Shown: in pieces, positions 19,592 to 30,597 of the stretch
Numbering within the stretch: the stretch's first letter is position 1
How the letters are laid out: every line of letters starts with the position of its first letter
Source: Desulfosoma caldarium
Lineage (GTDB): Bacteria > Desulfobacterota > Syntrophobacteria > Syntrophobacterales > DSM-9756
Direction of reading: 5' to 3'
NCBI RefSeq assembly: GCF_003751385.1
Contig: NZ_RJVA01000001.1
Span: 34,707 to 98,706 of the forward strand
DNA length: 64,000 nt
Notes under the pieces: model-generated
Seen by the model: the letters and a program-made list of their open reading frames with translations, nothing else
The model's database searches: none
Told to the model about the DNA's origin: nothing
Made by a program: the position numbers and the translations under genes

Positions 19592-21523
19592 ATGGTCTGG
19601 ACGCGCCAATGGCTGACTCTGTATCGTCAACGGGTCGGGCACGCTTCAAAGATCCTTTCTCAAGTTTTGCAGGACGGGTGTCGTATCTTCGTGGGATCGG
19701 CGGCCGCCGAACCCCAGCACTTGGTTCGAGCCATGCTGGAGGTGCTGCCCCACTACCATGACGTGGAAATCTTTCAGGCCCTTTCCATGGGAGCCCTTCC
19801 GGAAGAATGGTCGGAGCTTTCCAAGCATGCTCGATTGCGCACCTTTTTCCTCGGGCCCAAAAGCCGCAAGGCGGCCAACTCGGGTCTAGCGGACTATATT
19901 CCCCTTTACTTCAGTCAGGTCCCCAAACTGTTTAGGGAAGAGACCGCTCTGGGGCGGGACGTAAGCCTCGTGCAGGTGTCGCCTCCCGACGATCACGGCT
20001 TCTGTTCCTTAGGCATCGGTGTGGACATCGCCAAGATTGCCGTCGAACACTCCCATGTGGTCATCGGCCAGGTGAACCCGCGCATGCCTCGAACCCTCGG
20101 GGACAGCTTTGTGCATGTAAGTCGCATTCATCACTTCGTGGAATATGAGGAACCTCTTCTGGAGATGAGCTACGGGGAAAAGAGCGCCATGGAGGAACGC
20201 ATGGCCCGTTATGTCTCCAGCCTGATCGAAGACGGGGCCACTCTGCAAGTGGGCTTGGGACGCATCACCAACGCAGTGCTTCGGCTTCTTGCGGACAAAA
20301 ACGACTTGGGCGTGCATTCGGAAATGATCACCGACGCCCATTTGGAGCTTATCCACCAAGGCATCATCACGGGGCGCCGAAAAACTCTTCACCGAGGCAA
20401 GGTGATTACCAGTTTCTGTGTGGGTTCGCGCCAGCTCTATGATTTCGTCCACAATAACCCTCAGGTGGAATTCCATCCCATCGACTATGTCAACGACAGC
20501 CGCGTAATCAGCCAAAATGAACGCATGACGGCCATCAACTCCGCACTGGAAATCGATCTCACCGGGCAAGTTTGCGCCGACTCTATTGGTCAAAGGATCT
20601 ACAGCGGCATTGGAGGCTACGTGGATTTCATGCTGGGAGCATCCAGCGCGCCCCACGGAAAAACCATCATTGTTTTGCCTTCCACCAGCCCCGACGGCAA
20701 AAAATCACGCATTGTCAGTCGCTTAACCGATGGTGCCGGTGTGGTCATTTCCCGCAGCGTCGTTCAATACGTGGTCACCGAATTCGGCATCGCCTCTCTT
20801 CATGGGAAGACCATTCGCGAAAGAGCCTTGGCCTTAATCAATATCGCCCATCCCAAATTCCGAGAGAGGCTTTTAGAAGAAGCCAAGCAACTTCGCTACG
20901 TGTATCAGGATCAGATTCTGCCACCCGTCTTTGAGCCTCTCTATCCCGGGCAGTGGGAGACACACCAAATTTTTCCAGAAAACGAAAAGGTCTTTTTCCG
21001 ACCCATCAAGCCCACCGATGAACGGGCTCTTCAAGAATTTTTCTACTCCCTTCCAGACCAGGATATCTATTACCGGTTTCTTTCGGCTATGCGCGTCTTT
21101 CCTCACCGGGACACGCAGGCCATGTGTAACATCGATTACGAACAAGAAATGGCCATCGTGGGGGTCATCGGAGAAATCGGTGCCGAGACAATCATCGCTT
21201 TGGGCCGTTATATCCTCGACCAAAAGACCAATATGGCTGAAGTGGACTTTGCCGTGCGCGCGGAATGGCAGCGCAAAGGTATCGGCACCTTTCTGCTTCA
21301 CTATCTGAGCGAAATAGCCAAAGCCAAAGGCATTAAGGGTTTTACGGCCTACGTGTTGGCGTCCAACAGAAAGATGCTCTCGGTTTTTCATAAAGTCGGC
21401 TATGTGGTGCATAGCTCTTTGGAAGACGGCATCTATGAAATTTCTTTTCGCTTTGATGAGCCGTCCCAAGTCTGTTTGACGGAAAGTCAAGAATCTCCAT
21501 CGGAGGAATCCAGAGATCCATGA
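19592..21523 (+). CDS. Acetyl-CoA hydrolase/transferase fused to a GNAT acetyltransferase domain
   Basis: The 643-residue fusion has a family I CoA-transferase part (about residues 1-450) related to 4-hydroxybutyrate CoA-transferase and acetyl-CoA hydrolase. The catalytic glutamate should be in GVHSEMITDAHLEL, and IYSGIGGYVDFMLGAS is the typical CoA-binding loop. From about residue 475 a GNAT domain follows (VFFRPIKPTDERALQEFF, VDFAVRAEWQRKGIGTFLL, VLASNRKMLSVFHKVGY) with the acetyl-CoA-binding QRKGIG. The fusion may link CoA transfer with lysine acylation or sensing of the acyl-CoA pool; this is inference. AAGGA lies 10 bases before ATG 19592. The 3' end overlaps the HAD gene by 4 bases. Confidence 0.9.
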   Translation: MVWTRQWLTLYRQRVGHASKILSQVLQDGCRIFVGSAAAEPQHLVRAMLEVLPHYHDVEIFQALSMGALPEEWSELSKHARLRTFFLGPKSRKAANSGLADYIPLYFSQVPKLFREETALGRDVSLVQVSPPDDHGFCSLGIGVDIAKIAVEHSHVVIGQVNPRMPRTLGDSFVHVSRIHHFVEYEEPLLEMSYGEKSAMEERMARYVSSLIEDGATLQVGLGRITNAVLRLLADKNDLGVHSEMITDAHLELIHQGIITGRRKTLHRGKVITSFCVGSRQLYDFVHNNPQVEFHPIDYVNDSRVISQNERMTAINSALEIDLTGQVCADSIGQRIYSGIGGYVDFMLGASSAPHGKTIIVLPSTSPDGKKSRIVSRLTDGAGVVISRSVVQYVVTEFGIASLHGKTIRERALALINIAHPKFRERLLEEAKQLRYVYQDQILPPVFEPLYPGQWETHQIFPENEKVFFRPIKPTDERALQEFFYSLPDQDIYYRFLSAMRVFPHRDTQAMCNIDYEQEMAIVGVIGEIGAETIIALGRYILDQKTNMAEVDFAVRAEWQRKGIGTFLLHYLSEIAKAKGIKGFTAYVLASNRKMLSVFHKVGYVVHSSLEDGIYEISFRFDEPSQVCLTESQESPSEESRDP

Positions 21524-22176
21524 GTGGGTTGCATGTCGCCTCGGGATTATCCACACTACCGCCCCCGAAGCTATCCACGCCCTGGAAAGGACCCGTGGAC
21601 CCTCGACACCTGGCCTTTGATATTGACGGCGTCGTGGCGGATACCATGAAAGTCTTTGTGGACTTGGCTCGGGAGCGTTTCGGACTGTCCCATCTCACCA
21701 AAGAACATCTTACGTGCTACGATCTGCGCCGCTGTGTGCCGGCGCCTCCCCACGTCATTGACGAACTCATCTGCCTGACATTGGATGACGAACACACGGC
21801 CAAGATTCCCGCCATGGAGGGTGCTGCTGAAGTGCTGGAACACCTGGCGCAGTGGGGACCCTTGCGGTTCGTAACGGCCCGCGTGTGGCCTGAGTCCATT
21901 GAACGTTGGTTGCACGCTCTGCTTCCGCGCATCGATTGCCGCGCTATCACCGTGATCGCCACGGGAAATCCCGAACGCAAACACGCCATTCTGCATGAAC
22001 TCAAGGTGCACTATTTCGTCGAAGACCGCCTGGAAACCTGCCATCTTCTGGCGCAAAACGGCATTCAGCCCATCCTGTTTGATCAGCCGTGGAACCGCAC
22101 GCCGGCTCCTTTTCCCAGGGTCTTCACCTGGAAGGATCTAAGCCTCCTTCTTAACCTCAAGCCCCATGAACCTTAA
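21520..22176 (+). CDS. HAD-superfamily phosphatase, possible 5'-nucleotidase
   Basis: The 218-residue protein has HAD motif I as LAFDIDGVVADT (residues 31-42), motif II around RFVTARVWPESI, and a C-terminal VHYFVEDRLETCHLLAQ that supplies the last acidic motif. This pattern and size resemble 5'(3')-deoxyribonucleotidase-like HAD proteins, so a small phosphate ester such as a nucleotide is the likely substrate. The first 25 residues look non-conserved. Its ATG overlaps the stop of the CoA-transferase/GNAT gene, so translation is probably coupled. Confidence 0.75.
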   Translation: MSGLHVASGLSTLPPPKLSTPWKGPVDPRHLAFDIDGVVADTMKVFVDLARERFGLSHLTKEHLTCYDLRRCVPAPPHVIDELICLTLDDEHTAKIPAMEGAAEVLEHLAQWGPLRFVTARVWPESIERWLHALLPRIDCRAITVIATGNPERKHAILHELKVHYFVEDRLETCHLLAQNGIQPILFDQPWNRTPAPFPRVFTWKDLSLLLNLKPHEP

Positions 22177-22220
22177 GCCTTTGACGCATCCCATGCACGC
22201 CTGCTTGAAGGGTGAATGCC

Positions 22221-22943
22221 ATGCTCAACCGCATCCCTCGCCAGCCCTCTTTTCAGATCAAGGCAGACCGCGACGGTTTTGTGCTGCTCGTCCCTGCCCA
22301 CGTTTCCCTAGAGCATTTGCTCGCCGAATTGCGAAAAAAGGTGATAGAATCCCGAGGTTTTTTTCAAAAAGCTCGCATGATTTTAGACTTGCGGGAGCGG
22401 GATTTTCATGTGGACGAAGTGCAGGTCATTCGAACCCTGTTGGAAGATGTGGGCGGCATTCAGCTTCATGAAATCCGCCTTGGCAAGAACCTGCAATCGT
22501 TTCTCATGTGGGCATCGGGACTGCTGGGTATACCCATCAAGATCATGGAAGGCCATGGAGGAAACGCAGAGCGTTTTCGCGAAAAGGGAGTAAAGGTGCG
22601 GGAGGAGACTGACGCTGGGGACGCTCCTCTGGTGGTGCGTCAGACATGTCGGTCGGGTACGCGCATCGAATCGCCTGCCGAACTGATCATCCTGGGCGAT
22701 GTCAACCCAGGGGCCGAAATTTTAGCAGCCCGAGACATCATTGTATTTGGGACATTGCGGGGCATTGCCCATGCCGGAATTTACGGGGATCGATCCGCCA
22801 AGATCTGGGGGCTTCACATTGAACCTCAGCAGTTGCGTATCGCCGATGTCGTGGCGGTCCCTCCTCGAGAACGCACCATGAAGCCCAAGCGCTACGAAGT
22901 GGCGGAAATTCAGGGTGATCGCATTCAGGTGACCCGTTTTTAG
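22221..22943 (+). CDS. minC: Septum site-determining protein MinC
   Basis: The 240-residue inhibitor of FtsZ polymerisation acts with MinD at the cell poles. The N-terminal domain (to about residue 110) binds FtsZ. The C-terminal beta-helix domain carries IILGDVNPGAEILAARDIIV and FGTLRGIAHAG, the MinD-binding signature. ATG 22221 is chosen because GAAGGG lies 8 bases upstream; a GTG at 22212 is also in frame. minD follows after 34 bases. Confidence 0.93.
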   Translation: MLNRIPRQPSFQIKADRDGFVLLVPAHVSLEHLLAELRKKVIESRGFFQKARMILDLRERDFHVDEVQVIRTLLEDVGGIQLHEIRLGKNLQSFLMWASGLLGIPIKIMEGHGGNAERFREKGVKVREETDAGDAPLVVRQTCRSGTRIESPAELIILGDVNPGAEILAARDIIVFGTLRGIAHAGIYGDRSAKIWGLHIEPQQLRIADVVAVPPRERTMKPKRYEVAEIQGDRIQVTRF

Positions 22944-22977
22944 CATCATCAAAAGCACGGTCAAGGAAGGACAAACC

Positions 22978-23769
22978 ATGGCAGCACAAACACTGGTTGT
23001 CACATCGGGGAAAGGAGGCGTCGGCAAGACCACGACCGTCGCCAATCTGGGGACGGCCCTGGCCAAAAAGGGCTACAAGGTGGTGCTCATCGATGCGGAC
23101 ATCGGTCTGCGCAATCTGGACGTGGTCATGGGGTTGGAAAACCGCATCGTCTACAACCTCGTGGACATTGTGGAAGGCAAATGCCGCATCGAACAGGCCA
23201 TGATTCGAGACCGCAAACTAAAAACGCTTCACATCATTCCCGCGGCGCAGACTCGGGATAAAGACGCCGTCTCTCCGGAGCAGATGAAAGCCCTGTGTGA
23301 GCAGTTGGCCGCGGAAAATGACTACGTCATCATCGACAGTCCGGCGGGAATCGAACGCGGTTTCAAAAACGCGATGGCCGGCGCGCAAAAGGCCCTGGTG
23401 GTGACCACGCCCGAAGTGTCCGCCATTCGTGATGCCGACCGAGTCATTGGACTACTGGAAGCCCACCTGCTAAAGGATATTCACTTGATCATCAATCGCC
23501 TGAACGTCAAGATGGTCAAAAAGGGAGACATGATGTCCACAGCGGATATCGTCTCCTTGCTTTCCATTCCGCTCATCGGCGTCGTTCCCGAAAGCAGTGA
23601 AGTGGTCGTTTCCACCAACAGGGGTGTGCCGCTGGTTCATGAACGAGGCAGCCGAGTCGGGCAGGCTTTTGAAAAGATTGCGGCACGGCTCAACGGCGAA
23701 AACATTCCCCTCGATGACGAAGAGGAGAACGGGTTTTTGAGCCGATTTAAGCGGATTTTCGGCGGCTGA
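22978..23769 (+). CDS. minD: Septum site-determining ATPase MinD
   Basis: The 263-residue membrane-cycling ATPase has a deviant Walker A (SGKGGVGKTTTVANLG, with the signature lysine), switch segments VLIDADIGLRNLD and VIIDSPAGIE, and a C-terminal amphipathic helix ending FLSRFKRIFGG that anchors the ATP-bound dimer to the membrane. It recruits MinC and is released by MinE, which follows 14 bases downstream. Confidence 0.96.
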   Translation: MAAQTLVVTSGKGGVGKTTTVANLGTALAKKGYKVVLIDADIGLRNLDVVMGLENRIVYNLVDIVEGKCRIEQAMIRDRKLKTLHIIPAAQTRDKDAVSPEQMKALCEQLAAENDYVIIDSPAGIERGFKNAMAGAQKALVVTTPEVSAIRDADRVIGLLEAHLLKDIHLIINRLNVKMVKKGDMMSTADIVSLLSIPLIGVVPESSEVVVSTNRGVPLVHERGSRVGQAFEKIAARLNGENIPLDDEEENGFLSRFKRIFGG

Positions 23770-23783
23770 AAGGAGTTGTCGTC

Positions 23784-24053
23784 ATGCTTAAAACGATCCA
23801 GAATTTCTTCCGGCAAAGAAGCAGTGCCGATACGGCCAAGCAACGTCTGGGTGTGGTCCTTATGCACGACAGGCTCGACATTTCCCCTCAACTTATGGAA
23901 GCCATAAAAAACGACATCATCGATGTCCTGTCACGCTACATGGAAATCGATCGCGGAACCATCAAGGTGGATTTTGAAAAAGGCAAGGACTATACGGCGC
24001 TCATTTCCAACGTGCACATCAAGCGGGTCTACCGCAATGCGGCCGCCATGTGA
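23784..24053 (+). CDS. minE: Cell division topological specificity factor MinE
   Basis: The 89-residue protein stimulates MinD ATPase and drives its pole-to-pole movement. It has an N-terminal membrane-targeting helix (LKTIQNFF), the MinD-contact strand (RLGVVLMHDRLDISPQLMEA) and the dimerising C-terminal domain. AAAGGAG precedes the ATG. With minC and minD it makes a complete minCDE operon. Confidence 0.95.
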   Translation: MLKTIQNFFRQRSSADTAKQRLGVVLMHDRLDISPQLMEAIKNDIIDVLSRYMEIDRGTIKVDFEKGKDYTALISNVHIKRVYRNAAAM

Positions 24054-24122
24054 TGCGCAAGGTTCAGTGAACGTCGTGGCACTGCTCTTCAACAAGGTTT
24101 TACACGGTAAGGACGAAAAGTC

Positions 24123-24362
24123 ATGCCTTTGCTGGTGCTCTTAGCAGCGACATTGCGACGCGCTGTCCCCGACTACGACCCCATGACGGGTCTGACCATG
24201 ACCGTGCCAGCAGGAACCACCGTAAAAGAGTTAGCAGAAATGCTGCATTTACCCTTGGAAGATGTCAAGTTGATTATGGTCAATGGCGTCGCCTCTTCGT
24301 GGAATACAGCCCTTCAGGGGAACGAGCGGGTCGCTTTTTTCCCGCCGGTGGGAGGTGGCTGA
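24123..24362 (+). CDS. MoaD/ThiS-family sulfur carrier protein
   Basis: The 79-residue protein has a beta-grasp fold and ends in a Gly-Gly (PPVGGG) that would be adenylylated and thiocarboxylated. The segments VPAGTTVKELAEMLHLPL and [20 protein letters not shown] are typical. Carriers of this fold deliver sulfur for molybdopterin, thiamine or tungsten-cofactor synthesis; a tungsten or molybdenum role would suit the nearby formate dehydrogenase, but this is inference. Its last 49 bases overlap the convergent ATP-grasp gene. Confidence 0.85.
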   Translation: MPLLVLLAATLRRAVPDYDPMTGLTMTVPAGTTVKELAEMLHLPLEDVKLIMVNGVASSWNTALQGNERVAFFPPVGGG

Positions 24363-25216
24363 AGGTCGGAAAGTCCCAAACTTTTCAGCCATGCGCGGGC
24401 TTCCTTTTCCAGCAGTGTATAGAACCGCTCACTTCCGCCAAGCCCTTTTCGGCCAAAGTAGTAATTGATCTCTAGGAACAGAGGGTTTTTTTGTTGGTGA
24501 AGGCTTCTGTCACGAAACAAAAGATCCATACCGGCTAGATTGATTCCCGTGCGCTGACACAAAGCGCGCACCCATGCGCGGCCTTCCGCCTGCAAATCCG
24601 GATCGCTTTCTCGGTCAATGACGGCCCCGTGGGAAGTGTTGTGTAAGAAATTGGTCGGGTCCCTCTGAACCCTCCAGTAACTCTTCACCGTGCGTCCGAT
24701 CACGACCACCCGCAGATCTCGGCCGTCGTTCTTCACAAACTCCTGGACCACAAAACCACCAAACCCGCTGCGCTCCATGCCCTCAAAGATCTTCAACGGC
24801 TCCATCGCTTCCTCGGCACTTTCGACCTTGAACACCAAGGATCCTTCACCACCATGCGCGCTCTTGAGAACCACAGGATAGCGAAGGTCGTTCCAAAATG
24901 ACGGCGGGCAAAACTTGACGGAGTGAAAAAGATGACTCTTTGGATGAGGAAACCCCAGAATGCGAAAGAGGCGAATATCCCCGATTTTCCCGGGATACAA
25001 GAACCTCATGCGATAATCCGGAAACACATGACGGCAGTACCTCACAGCCATGCGGTAGAGGGATTCCGAACATCCCTGCGGCAGAATGATGGCGGCGGCA
25101 CGCTGCATCCATCGCCGGTCATTCTCATCAGGTTCACGTCCGGCGCACAATCGGTTCACATCCCCCGGGATCACCGGATGATAGGAAAGAACCATGCCTG
25201 TGGCCTTTTCACACAT
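24314..25216 (-). CDS. ATP-grasp protein, RimK/GshB-like
   Basis: The 300-residue protein has an ATP-grasp ligase domain from about residue 85: [18 protein letters not shown] is the glycine-rich nucleotide loop, [20 protein letters not shown] a strand of the grasp, and [15 protein letters not shown] supplies the metal-binding Glu-x-Asn. The family couples ATP to peptide-like bond formation, as in RimK or glutathione synthetase. The substrate is unknown. AAGGAGGG precedes ATG 25216, which lies 8 bases inside the end of uvrA, indicating coupled translation. Its 3' end runs 49 bases into the opposite-strand sulfur-carrier gene. Confidence 0.8.
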   Translation of the reverse strand: MCEKATGMVLSYHPVIPGDVNRLCAGREPDENDRRWMQRAAAIILPQGCSESLYRMAVRYCRHVFPDYRMRFLYPGKIGDIRLFRILGFPHPKSHLFHSVKFCPPSFWNDLRYPVVLKSAHGGEGSLVFKVESAEEAMEPLKIFEGMERSGFGGFVVQEFVKNDGRDLRVVVIGRTVKSYWRVQRDPTNFLHNTSHGAVIDRESDPDLQAEGRAWVRALCQRTGINLAGMDLLFRDRSLHQQKNPLFLEINYYFGRKGLGGSERFYTLLEKEARAWLKSLGLSDLQPPPTGGKKATRSFP

Positions 25217-28200
25217 CCCGGCCCTCCTTTTTGGCCCGGCCCAGGTGGCGCCGAAGCGCTTCCGCGGTCAGGGAATCATGGGCGGCCTGCAGCATTTCAT
25301 CGGGCGTTCCGCTGAACACCACGCGCCCTCCGCGGTCTCCGCTGCCCGGCCCCAGATCCACCACATAATCGCATGCCGCCACCACATCCATATTGTGTTC
25401 GATGACGATGACGGTGTGCCCCTGCACGGTGAGGGCTCGAAGGACTTTCAGAAGCTTTCCTATATCGGCTCGATGCAAGCCGGTGGTGGGCTCATCCAAC
25501 AGATAGAGCGTGTGGTTTCGATGATTGGTCAATTCCGCCGCCAGCTTGATGCGCTGGGCTTCCCCTCCGGAAAGGGTCGGACTGGGCTGCCCCAAGGTCA
25601 GATAGCCCAGGCCCAGTTCATCCAACACGACCAACGGTCGCACAATGGAGGGCACTGAAGAAAAGAAATGACGGGCCTCGGCGATGGTCATGTGCAGCAC
25701 ATCGGCAATGGAGGCTCCGTGATACGCTATGCCCAACGTCTCTCGATTGAAGCGCTTTCCACCGCAAGCCTCACAGGGCACGGTCACGTCCGGAAGAAAG
25801 CTCATGGCCACGCGAATGCGCCCCTGCCCCTGGCAGACTTCGCAGCGCCCTCCTTTGACATTGAACGAAAAACGCCCCGGTCGAAACCCTCGAGCCCGGC
25901 TTTCCGGCACAGCGGCAAAGAGCTTGCGAATCTCGTCCCATATGCCCACATAGGTGGCGGGCGTGGATCGTGGCGTTCTGCCTATGGGCGTGTGGTCCAC
26001 TTCCACGAGGCGGCGAATCGGAGCAAAACCTTCCAGATCGTCCAAAGGCACTGTGGCGTCCAGGTGCCCCCTGTGGCGCACAGATTGGAGTGCTTCTTTC
26101 AGCACATCGTAGACCAGGGAGCTTTTTCCTGAGCCCGAAACGCCGGTCACACACACAAAGGTTCCCAAGGGAATGTGGACGTCGATGCCTTTGAGGTTGT
26201 TGGCCCGGGCGCCTCGAAGCACAAGCCAACCGTCGGGTCCAGGAATCGGGTGTTTGGGCCACGAAAGCCAGTCGGGACAAGAGCGGCCGAACCATGTGCC
26301 GGTCAGGGTATTCGGTCGGCGAACCAGGTCATGGAACGCCCCCTGCGCCACCACTCGGCCCCCACCACTGCCCGCATCGGGTCCCAGCTCCACCACATGA
26401 TCCGCGGCGCGCATCGTGTCCTCATCATGTTCCACCACGAGAACGGTGTTTCCCCTGTCGGTTAAGGCTCGAAGATTTGTCAATAGCTTATGGTGGTCTG
26501 CGGGATGCAACCCGATGGTGGGCTCATCGAGAATATAGCACACGCCGCGTAGGTTGGATCCCAGTTGGGCCGCCAAACGAATGCGCTGCGCTTCTCCTCC
26601 GGAAAGGGTCTCACCGGATCGGTTCAATGTCAGATAATCCAGCCCCACGTTTGTGAGAAAGCCTACCCTTTCAATCATTTCTCGTGTCACTGGATCCGCC
26701 ACAGCCCGCTCGGTACCGTGAAAGGACATATGGGTCCAGGTGTCTTGAAACGCCCACAGAGGCATTTCGGCGAGTTCGGTAATGGAAAAGCCTTTGAGGC
26801 GCACCGCTCGTGCTTGCGCATTGAGGCGGGTGCCGTGGCATTCCGGGCATGGTCGATCGCGGTCGAGACCGGTTCCATCGCATCGCAGACACATGCCGTG
26901 GCGGCTGTTAAAGGAAAAGAGACGGGGATCCAAAGGAGCATAGCTCTTTTCGCATCGAGGGCACATTAAGTGCTGGCTGAAGAAGAGATCCTCAGCTCTC
27001 GAAACGACCACCGTGCCTCCCCCCAGTTTGAGTGCTTCGTGAATCTGCCTGTGCCACGAACGTTCGTGCAGACCCTCCACGGCCTCCGTATCCAGCACCA
27101 CAACCTCGATGTCGTGCTCTCGATGTCGAGCCAAAGATGGAAGAGGCACCAGGGAATGCAGCACGCCGTCAATTCGAACACGATCAAAGCCCATGGCGGT
27201 TAGGCGAAGAAACAGATCCTTGTAAATACCCTTTCGGCCTCGAACCAAAGGAGCCAAAAGACGCCCGCCATGTTCCCGCAGAACGCTTTCCACCCGATGC
27301 ACGATGGTTTCCGGATTCATGGCCTGTAGCGGCATGCCACACTGAGGACAGTGCTGATGCCCCAAACGCGCAAAGGCCAGTCGAAGGAAGTGGTAAATTT
27401 CCGTGATGGTTCCCACGGTGGATTTTCGACCCAACTGGGACGTTCTCTGCTCGATGGCCACTGTGGGAGGAAGCCCGAGGATTTGATCCACATCGGGTCT
27501 TTCCAGAATTTTGAAATACTGGCGGACGAAGGTGGACAAACATTCCAAGTACCGCCTTTGCCCCTCCGCAAAGAGAATGTCAAAAGCCAAGGAGGATTTT
27601 CCGGAACCGCTGAGCCCGGTAATGACGGTCATGGCATGCAGAGGCAGTTGGAGTTCATGGACTTTGAGGTTGTGCTCCCGCGCTTCTCGAATCGTAATGT
27701 GTGTCGGTTTATCCACGAGCTGCAGCGCGGGTCCTGACCGTTCTTCATTACAAGTTGCCCGGCGTGTGGACACATTTTCGCCCACAAGCCCTCGGTTTCG
27801 CAGATACTGTCCGGTATGACTGCCCTCGTGCGCCGCCACCGTCTCTGGGGTCCCGCACACCACTAGGTGGCCTCCCTCGTCCCCACCTTCGGGACCCAAG
27901 TCGATAATCCAGTCGCAGGCGCTCAACAGCTCCAGGTTGTGCTCTACCACCAGCACCGTGTGCCCTTCATCGACCAACCGGTCCAATATGGCGATGAGTT
28001 TTTGCAGATCATGGGGATGAAGCCCCACCGTGGGCTCATCCAGGATAAAAAAAATGCCCTTGTTTTCCACCTTGGGCCTTTGAGGCCCCAGGTAACGAAG
28101 CAGTTTCACGCGTTGCGCTTCGCCTCCTGACAGCATGCTCAGGGGTTGACCAAGCCGAAGGTAGTCCAAACCCATGGCCATCACCGGCTCTAGAGCCTTT

Positions 28201-30572
28201 CGAACGGGCTCCACATCCCCAAAGACTTCAAGAAGTTCCCGAGCGGTTTTTTCCAGAATATCGGCAATGGATAAGCCCCTCACGCGTACATGCAACACCT
28301 CGCGGCGAAAACGGCGCCCGTCACAGACCGGACATCGCACATAGACATCGGCAAGAAATTGCATCTCAATCTTGAGAAACCCTTCTCCCTTGCAGTGCTC
28401 GCAGCGCCCTTCAGGCACATTGAAAGAGAAATACCCTTCGCCAAATCCTCGAAGACGTGCCTCAGGCTCCGCCGCAAAAAGCTTTCTTAGGGGATCTAGT
28501 GCCTTGGTGTAGGTGAGCAGATTGGCTCGAGGAGACCGCCCCACCGGCCTTTGATCCACAAGAACCATGTCGGCAATGGCGTCGATCCCTTCTATAGCGT
28601 CCATGCGGCCCGGAGATTCACTGGGCAGACCTCGAAGGCGCCGCCATCCGTTGTAGAGTGTGGTTTCAACGAGTGTGCTCTTGCCAGATCCGGAAACTCC
28701 ACTGACGCCGATCAAACATCCCAATGGAAAGGAGACGGTGAGGTTCTTCAGGTTGTTTTCCTGTGCTCCCCTGACCGTGATCGCTTGGGAAAACCTTCGC
28801 TCAGAACGTCGCTTTTTCCTGCGACGGACAACGTTTGGCGTCCGGTATAAATAGCGTCCGGTCAGGCTTTGGGGCACGTGCGCGAGGCCTTGGGGCGGGC
28901 CCATGTAGAGCACATGGCCGCCTTGATCCCCTCCAAAAGGCCCCATGTCGATCACCACGTCGGCCATGCGCAGCATGTCCGGATCGTGTTCCACAAAAAT
29001 GACCGTGTTACCCAAAGAAACAAGTCGGCGCAAAGGGCCCATGAGCCGCTCTTGATCCCTGGCGTGCAGTCCCACGCTGGGTTCGTCGAGCACATACAGG
29101 ACGTGGGTGAGGGCGGAGCCTAGCGCTCGCGTCAAATGGACCCGTTGCACTTCACCGCCGGAAAGGGTGCGAGACTGGCGGTCCAGGGTCAGGTAGTCCA
29201 GGCCCACATCGGCAAGGAACTGAAGTCGATTGCGTATTTCCTGGATGAGCAGGGCTTCCGCGGAATCTTTTCGGCACGTGTTTTCCAAAGCCTTAAAGAA
29301 GGACAAGGAGCGCTTCACGGGCCAAGCGCACAGTTCATCGATGGCCACTCCATGAAGCCGGTACAGGCGCGCCGCGTCTCGATATCGACGGCCACCGCAT
29401 TGAGAGCACGGCACGTAGGCTCGGTATCGAGATAGAAATACCCGCACATGCATCTTGTAGGTTTTCGATTCCAGCCATTGAAAAAATCCTCGAACGCCAT
29501 AAAAGTCCTTGTGACCTTCGATGATTTTGCGACGATCCGCCTCGGACAGATCCTGAAAAGGAACGTCCAGTGGAATGTTTTCTTTGCGACAAAAGTCCAG
29601 CAATTCTTCATATTCTATGCGGTCCGGCGTCCAGGGACGAATCGCCCCCTGCCTCAAGGAAAGCCGAGGATTCGGAATCACCAGATCCATATCCACATCG
29701 ATGATGCGCCCAAAGCCTCGACATTGCGGACACGCCCCCAAAGGGCTGTTGAAAGAAAAAAGGTTCGGCGACGGCTCTTCCACGCTCACGCCGCACCGAG
29801 CACATTTTAGATCTTGGGAAAATCTCCACCTTTCACCTTCTACAACCACCACCACGGCTTCACCGTTGCCCATCGCAAAGGCCGTGCGAAGGGAATCCAT
29901 CACGCGGGGCGGTTGCGCTTTGGACCACACCAGGCGGTCCACGACCACCAGGATTTCTTCTTCAGCCGCTCGGGTTGTCTCTTCCTGCGACAAAGTCTCA
30001 AGGTCCAGCACCTTTTTCGAGTCAAATATGCGCAGGAACCCTTGAGACAACAGGTCCTGAACCCACTTTTTCCCCGCCGGCCGATAGGGAAAGGCCACAA
30101 GGACGCGCGCATGAGGTGGCAAATGCTCTAAGCGTTGAAACACTGTTTCGGGATCCTCCCGATGAATCTCGGCGCCGCATTTGGGACAATGGGGTACAGC
30201 CCTCAAGGCATAGAGGTATTTCAAATGGTCAGTGATTTCGGTCATGGTGCCCACGGTGGAGCGGGAACTGCGCACGGTGACGGCCGATTCAATGGCAATG
30301 GACGGAGGAATGCCTTCGATGATATCCGCGTCCGGACGATCCATTCTTTCCAGAAATTGGCGTGCGTAAGGGGAAAAGGTTTCCACATAACGCCGCTGTC
30401 CTTCAGCATACAATGTGTGGAAGGCGAGGCTGGATTTTCCCGAGCCGCTCACGCCGCTCACGGCAATGAGATGATACAAAGGAATATCAAGGTGCACATC
30501 CTTGAGATTATGCTGCCGCACGCCGCGCAAGCGAATGGCTGCGGTTTCTTCAGCAAACGGCTTCGTCTTCAT
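25209..30572 (-). CDS. uvrA: Excinuclease ABC subunit A, tandem fusion of two UvrA units
   Basis: UvrA is normally about 940 residues; this protein is about 1787 and contains two UvrA copies in a row. Four Walker A motifs are intact (two SGVSGSGKS, then TGLSGSGKS and TGVSGSGKS). There are four ABC signatures (LSGGEVQR once, LSGGEAQR three times) and zinc sites such as CARCG/CPQC, CEHC/CPVC, CPRC/CLRC and CEVC/CEAC. The second copy lacks a segment of about 100 residues between [10 protein letters not shown] and [10 protein letters not shown] that the first copy retains. UvrA dimers find DNA damage and load UvrB, so the fusion is a covalent dimer. The start at 30572 is set by homology and lies 25 bases after the preceding stop; no clear ribosome site is seen. 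Confidence 0.93.
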   Translation of the reverse strand: MKTKPFAEETAAIRLRGVRQHNLKDVHLDIPLYHLIAVSGVSGSGKSSLAFHTLYAEGQRRYVETFSPYARQFLERMDRPDADIIEGIPPSIAIESAVTVRSSRSTVGTMTEITDHLKYLYALRAVPHCPKCGAEIHREDPETVFQRLEHLPPHARVLVAFPYRPAGKKWVQDLLSQGFLRIFDSKKVLDLETLSQEETTRAAEEEILVVVDRLVWSKAQPPRVMDSLRTAFAMGNGEAVVVVVEGERWRFSQDLKCARCGVSVEEPSPNLFSFNSPLGACPQCRGFGRIIDVDMDLVIPNPRLSLRQGAIRPWTPDRIEYEELLDFCRKENIPLDVPFQDLSEADRRKIIEGHKDFYGVRGFFQWLESKTYKMHVRVFLSRYRAYVPCSQCGGRRYRDAARLYRLHGVAIDELCAWPVKRSLSFFKALENTCRKDSAEALLIQEIRNRLQFLADVGLDYLTLDRQSRTLSGGEVQRVHLTRALGSALTHVLYVLDEPSVGLHARDQERLMGPLRRLVSLGNTVIFVEHDPDMLRMADVVIDMGPFGGDQGGHVLYMGPPQGLAHVPQSLTGRYLYRTPNVVRRRKKRRSERRFSQAITVRGAQENNLKNLTVSFPLGCLIGVSGVSGSGKSTLVETTLYNGWRRLRGLPSESPGRMDAIEGIDAIADMVLVDQRPVGRSPRANLLTYTKALDPLRKLFAAEPEARLRGFGEGYFSFNVPEGRCEHCKGEGFLKIEMQFLADVYVRCPVCDGRRFRREVLHVRVRGLSIADILEKTARELLEVFGDVEPVRKALEPVMAMGLDYLRLGQPLSMLSGGEAQRVKLLRYLGPQRPKVENKGIFFILDEPTVGLHPHDLQKLIAILDRLVDEGHTVLVVEHNLELLSACDWIIDLGPEGGDEGGHLVVCGTPETVAAHEGSHTGQYLRNRGLVGENVSTRRATCNEERSGPALQLVDKPTHITIREAREHNLKVHELQLPLHAMTVITGLSGSGKSSLAFDILFAEGQRRYLECLSTFVRQYFKILERPDVDQILGLPPTVAIEQRTSQLGRKSTVGTITEIYHFLRLAFARLGHQHCPQCGMPLQAMNPETIVHRVESVLREHGGRLLAPLVRGRKGIYKDLFLRLTAMGFDRVRIDGVLHSLVPLPSLARHREHDIEVVVLDTEAVEGLHERSWHRQIHEALKLGGGTVVVSRAEDLFFSQHLMCPRCEKSYAPLDPRLFSFNSRHGMCLRCDGTGLDRDRPCPECHGTRLNAQARAVRLKGFSITELAEMPLWAFQDTWTHMSFHGTERAVADPVTREMIERVGFLTNVGLDYLTLNRSGETLSGGEAQRIRLAAQLGSNLRGVCYILDEPTIGLHPADHHKLLTNLRALTDRGNTVLVVEHDEDTMRAADHVVELGPDAGSGGGRVVAQGAFHDLVRRPNTLTGTWFGRSCPDWLSWPKHPIPGPDGWLVLRGARANNLKGIDVHIPLGTFVCVTGVSGSGKSSLVYDVLKEALQSVRHRGHLDATVPLDDLEGFAPIRRLVEVDHTPIGRTPRSTPATYVGIWDEIRKLFAAVPESRARGFRPGRFSFNVKGGRCEVCQGQGRIRVAMSFLPDVTVPCEACGGKRFNRETLGIAYHGASIADVLHMTIAEARHFFSSVPSIVRPLVVLDELGLGYLTLGQPSPTLSGGEAQRIKLAAELTNHRNHTLYLLDEPTTGLHRADIGKLLKVLRALTVQGHTVIVIEHNMDVVAACDYVVDLGPGSGDRGGRVVFSGTPDEMLQAAHDSLTAEALRRHLGRAKKEGRDV

Positions 30573-30597
30573 AGTTATTCTGTGGAGAAACTCACCG

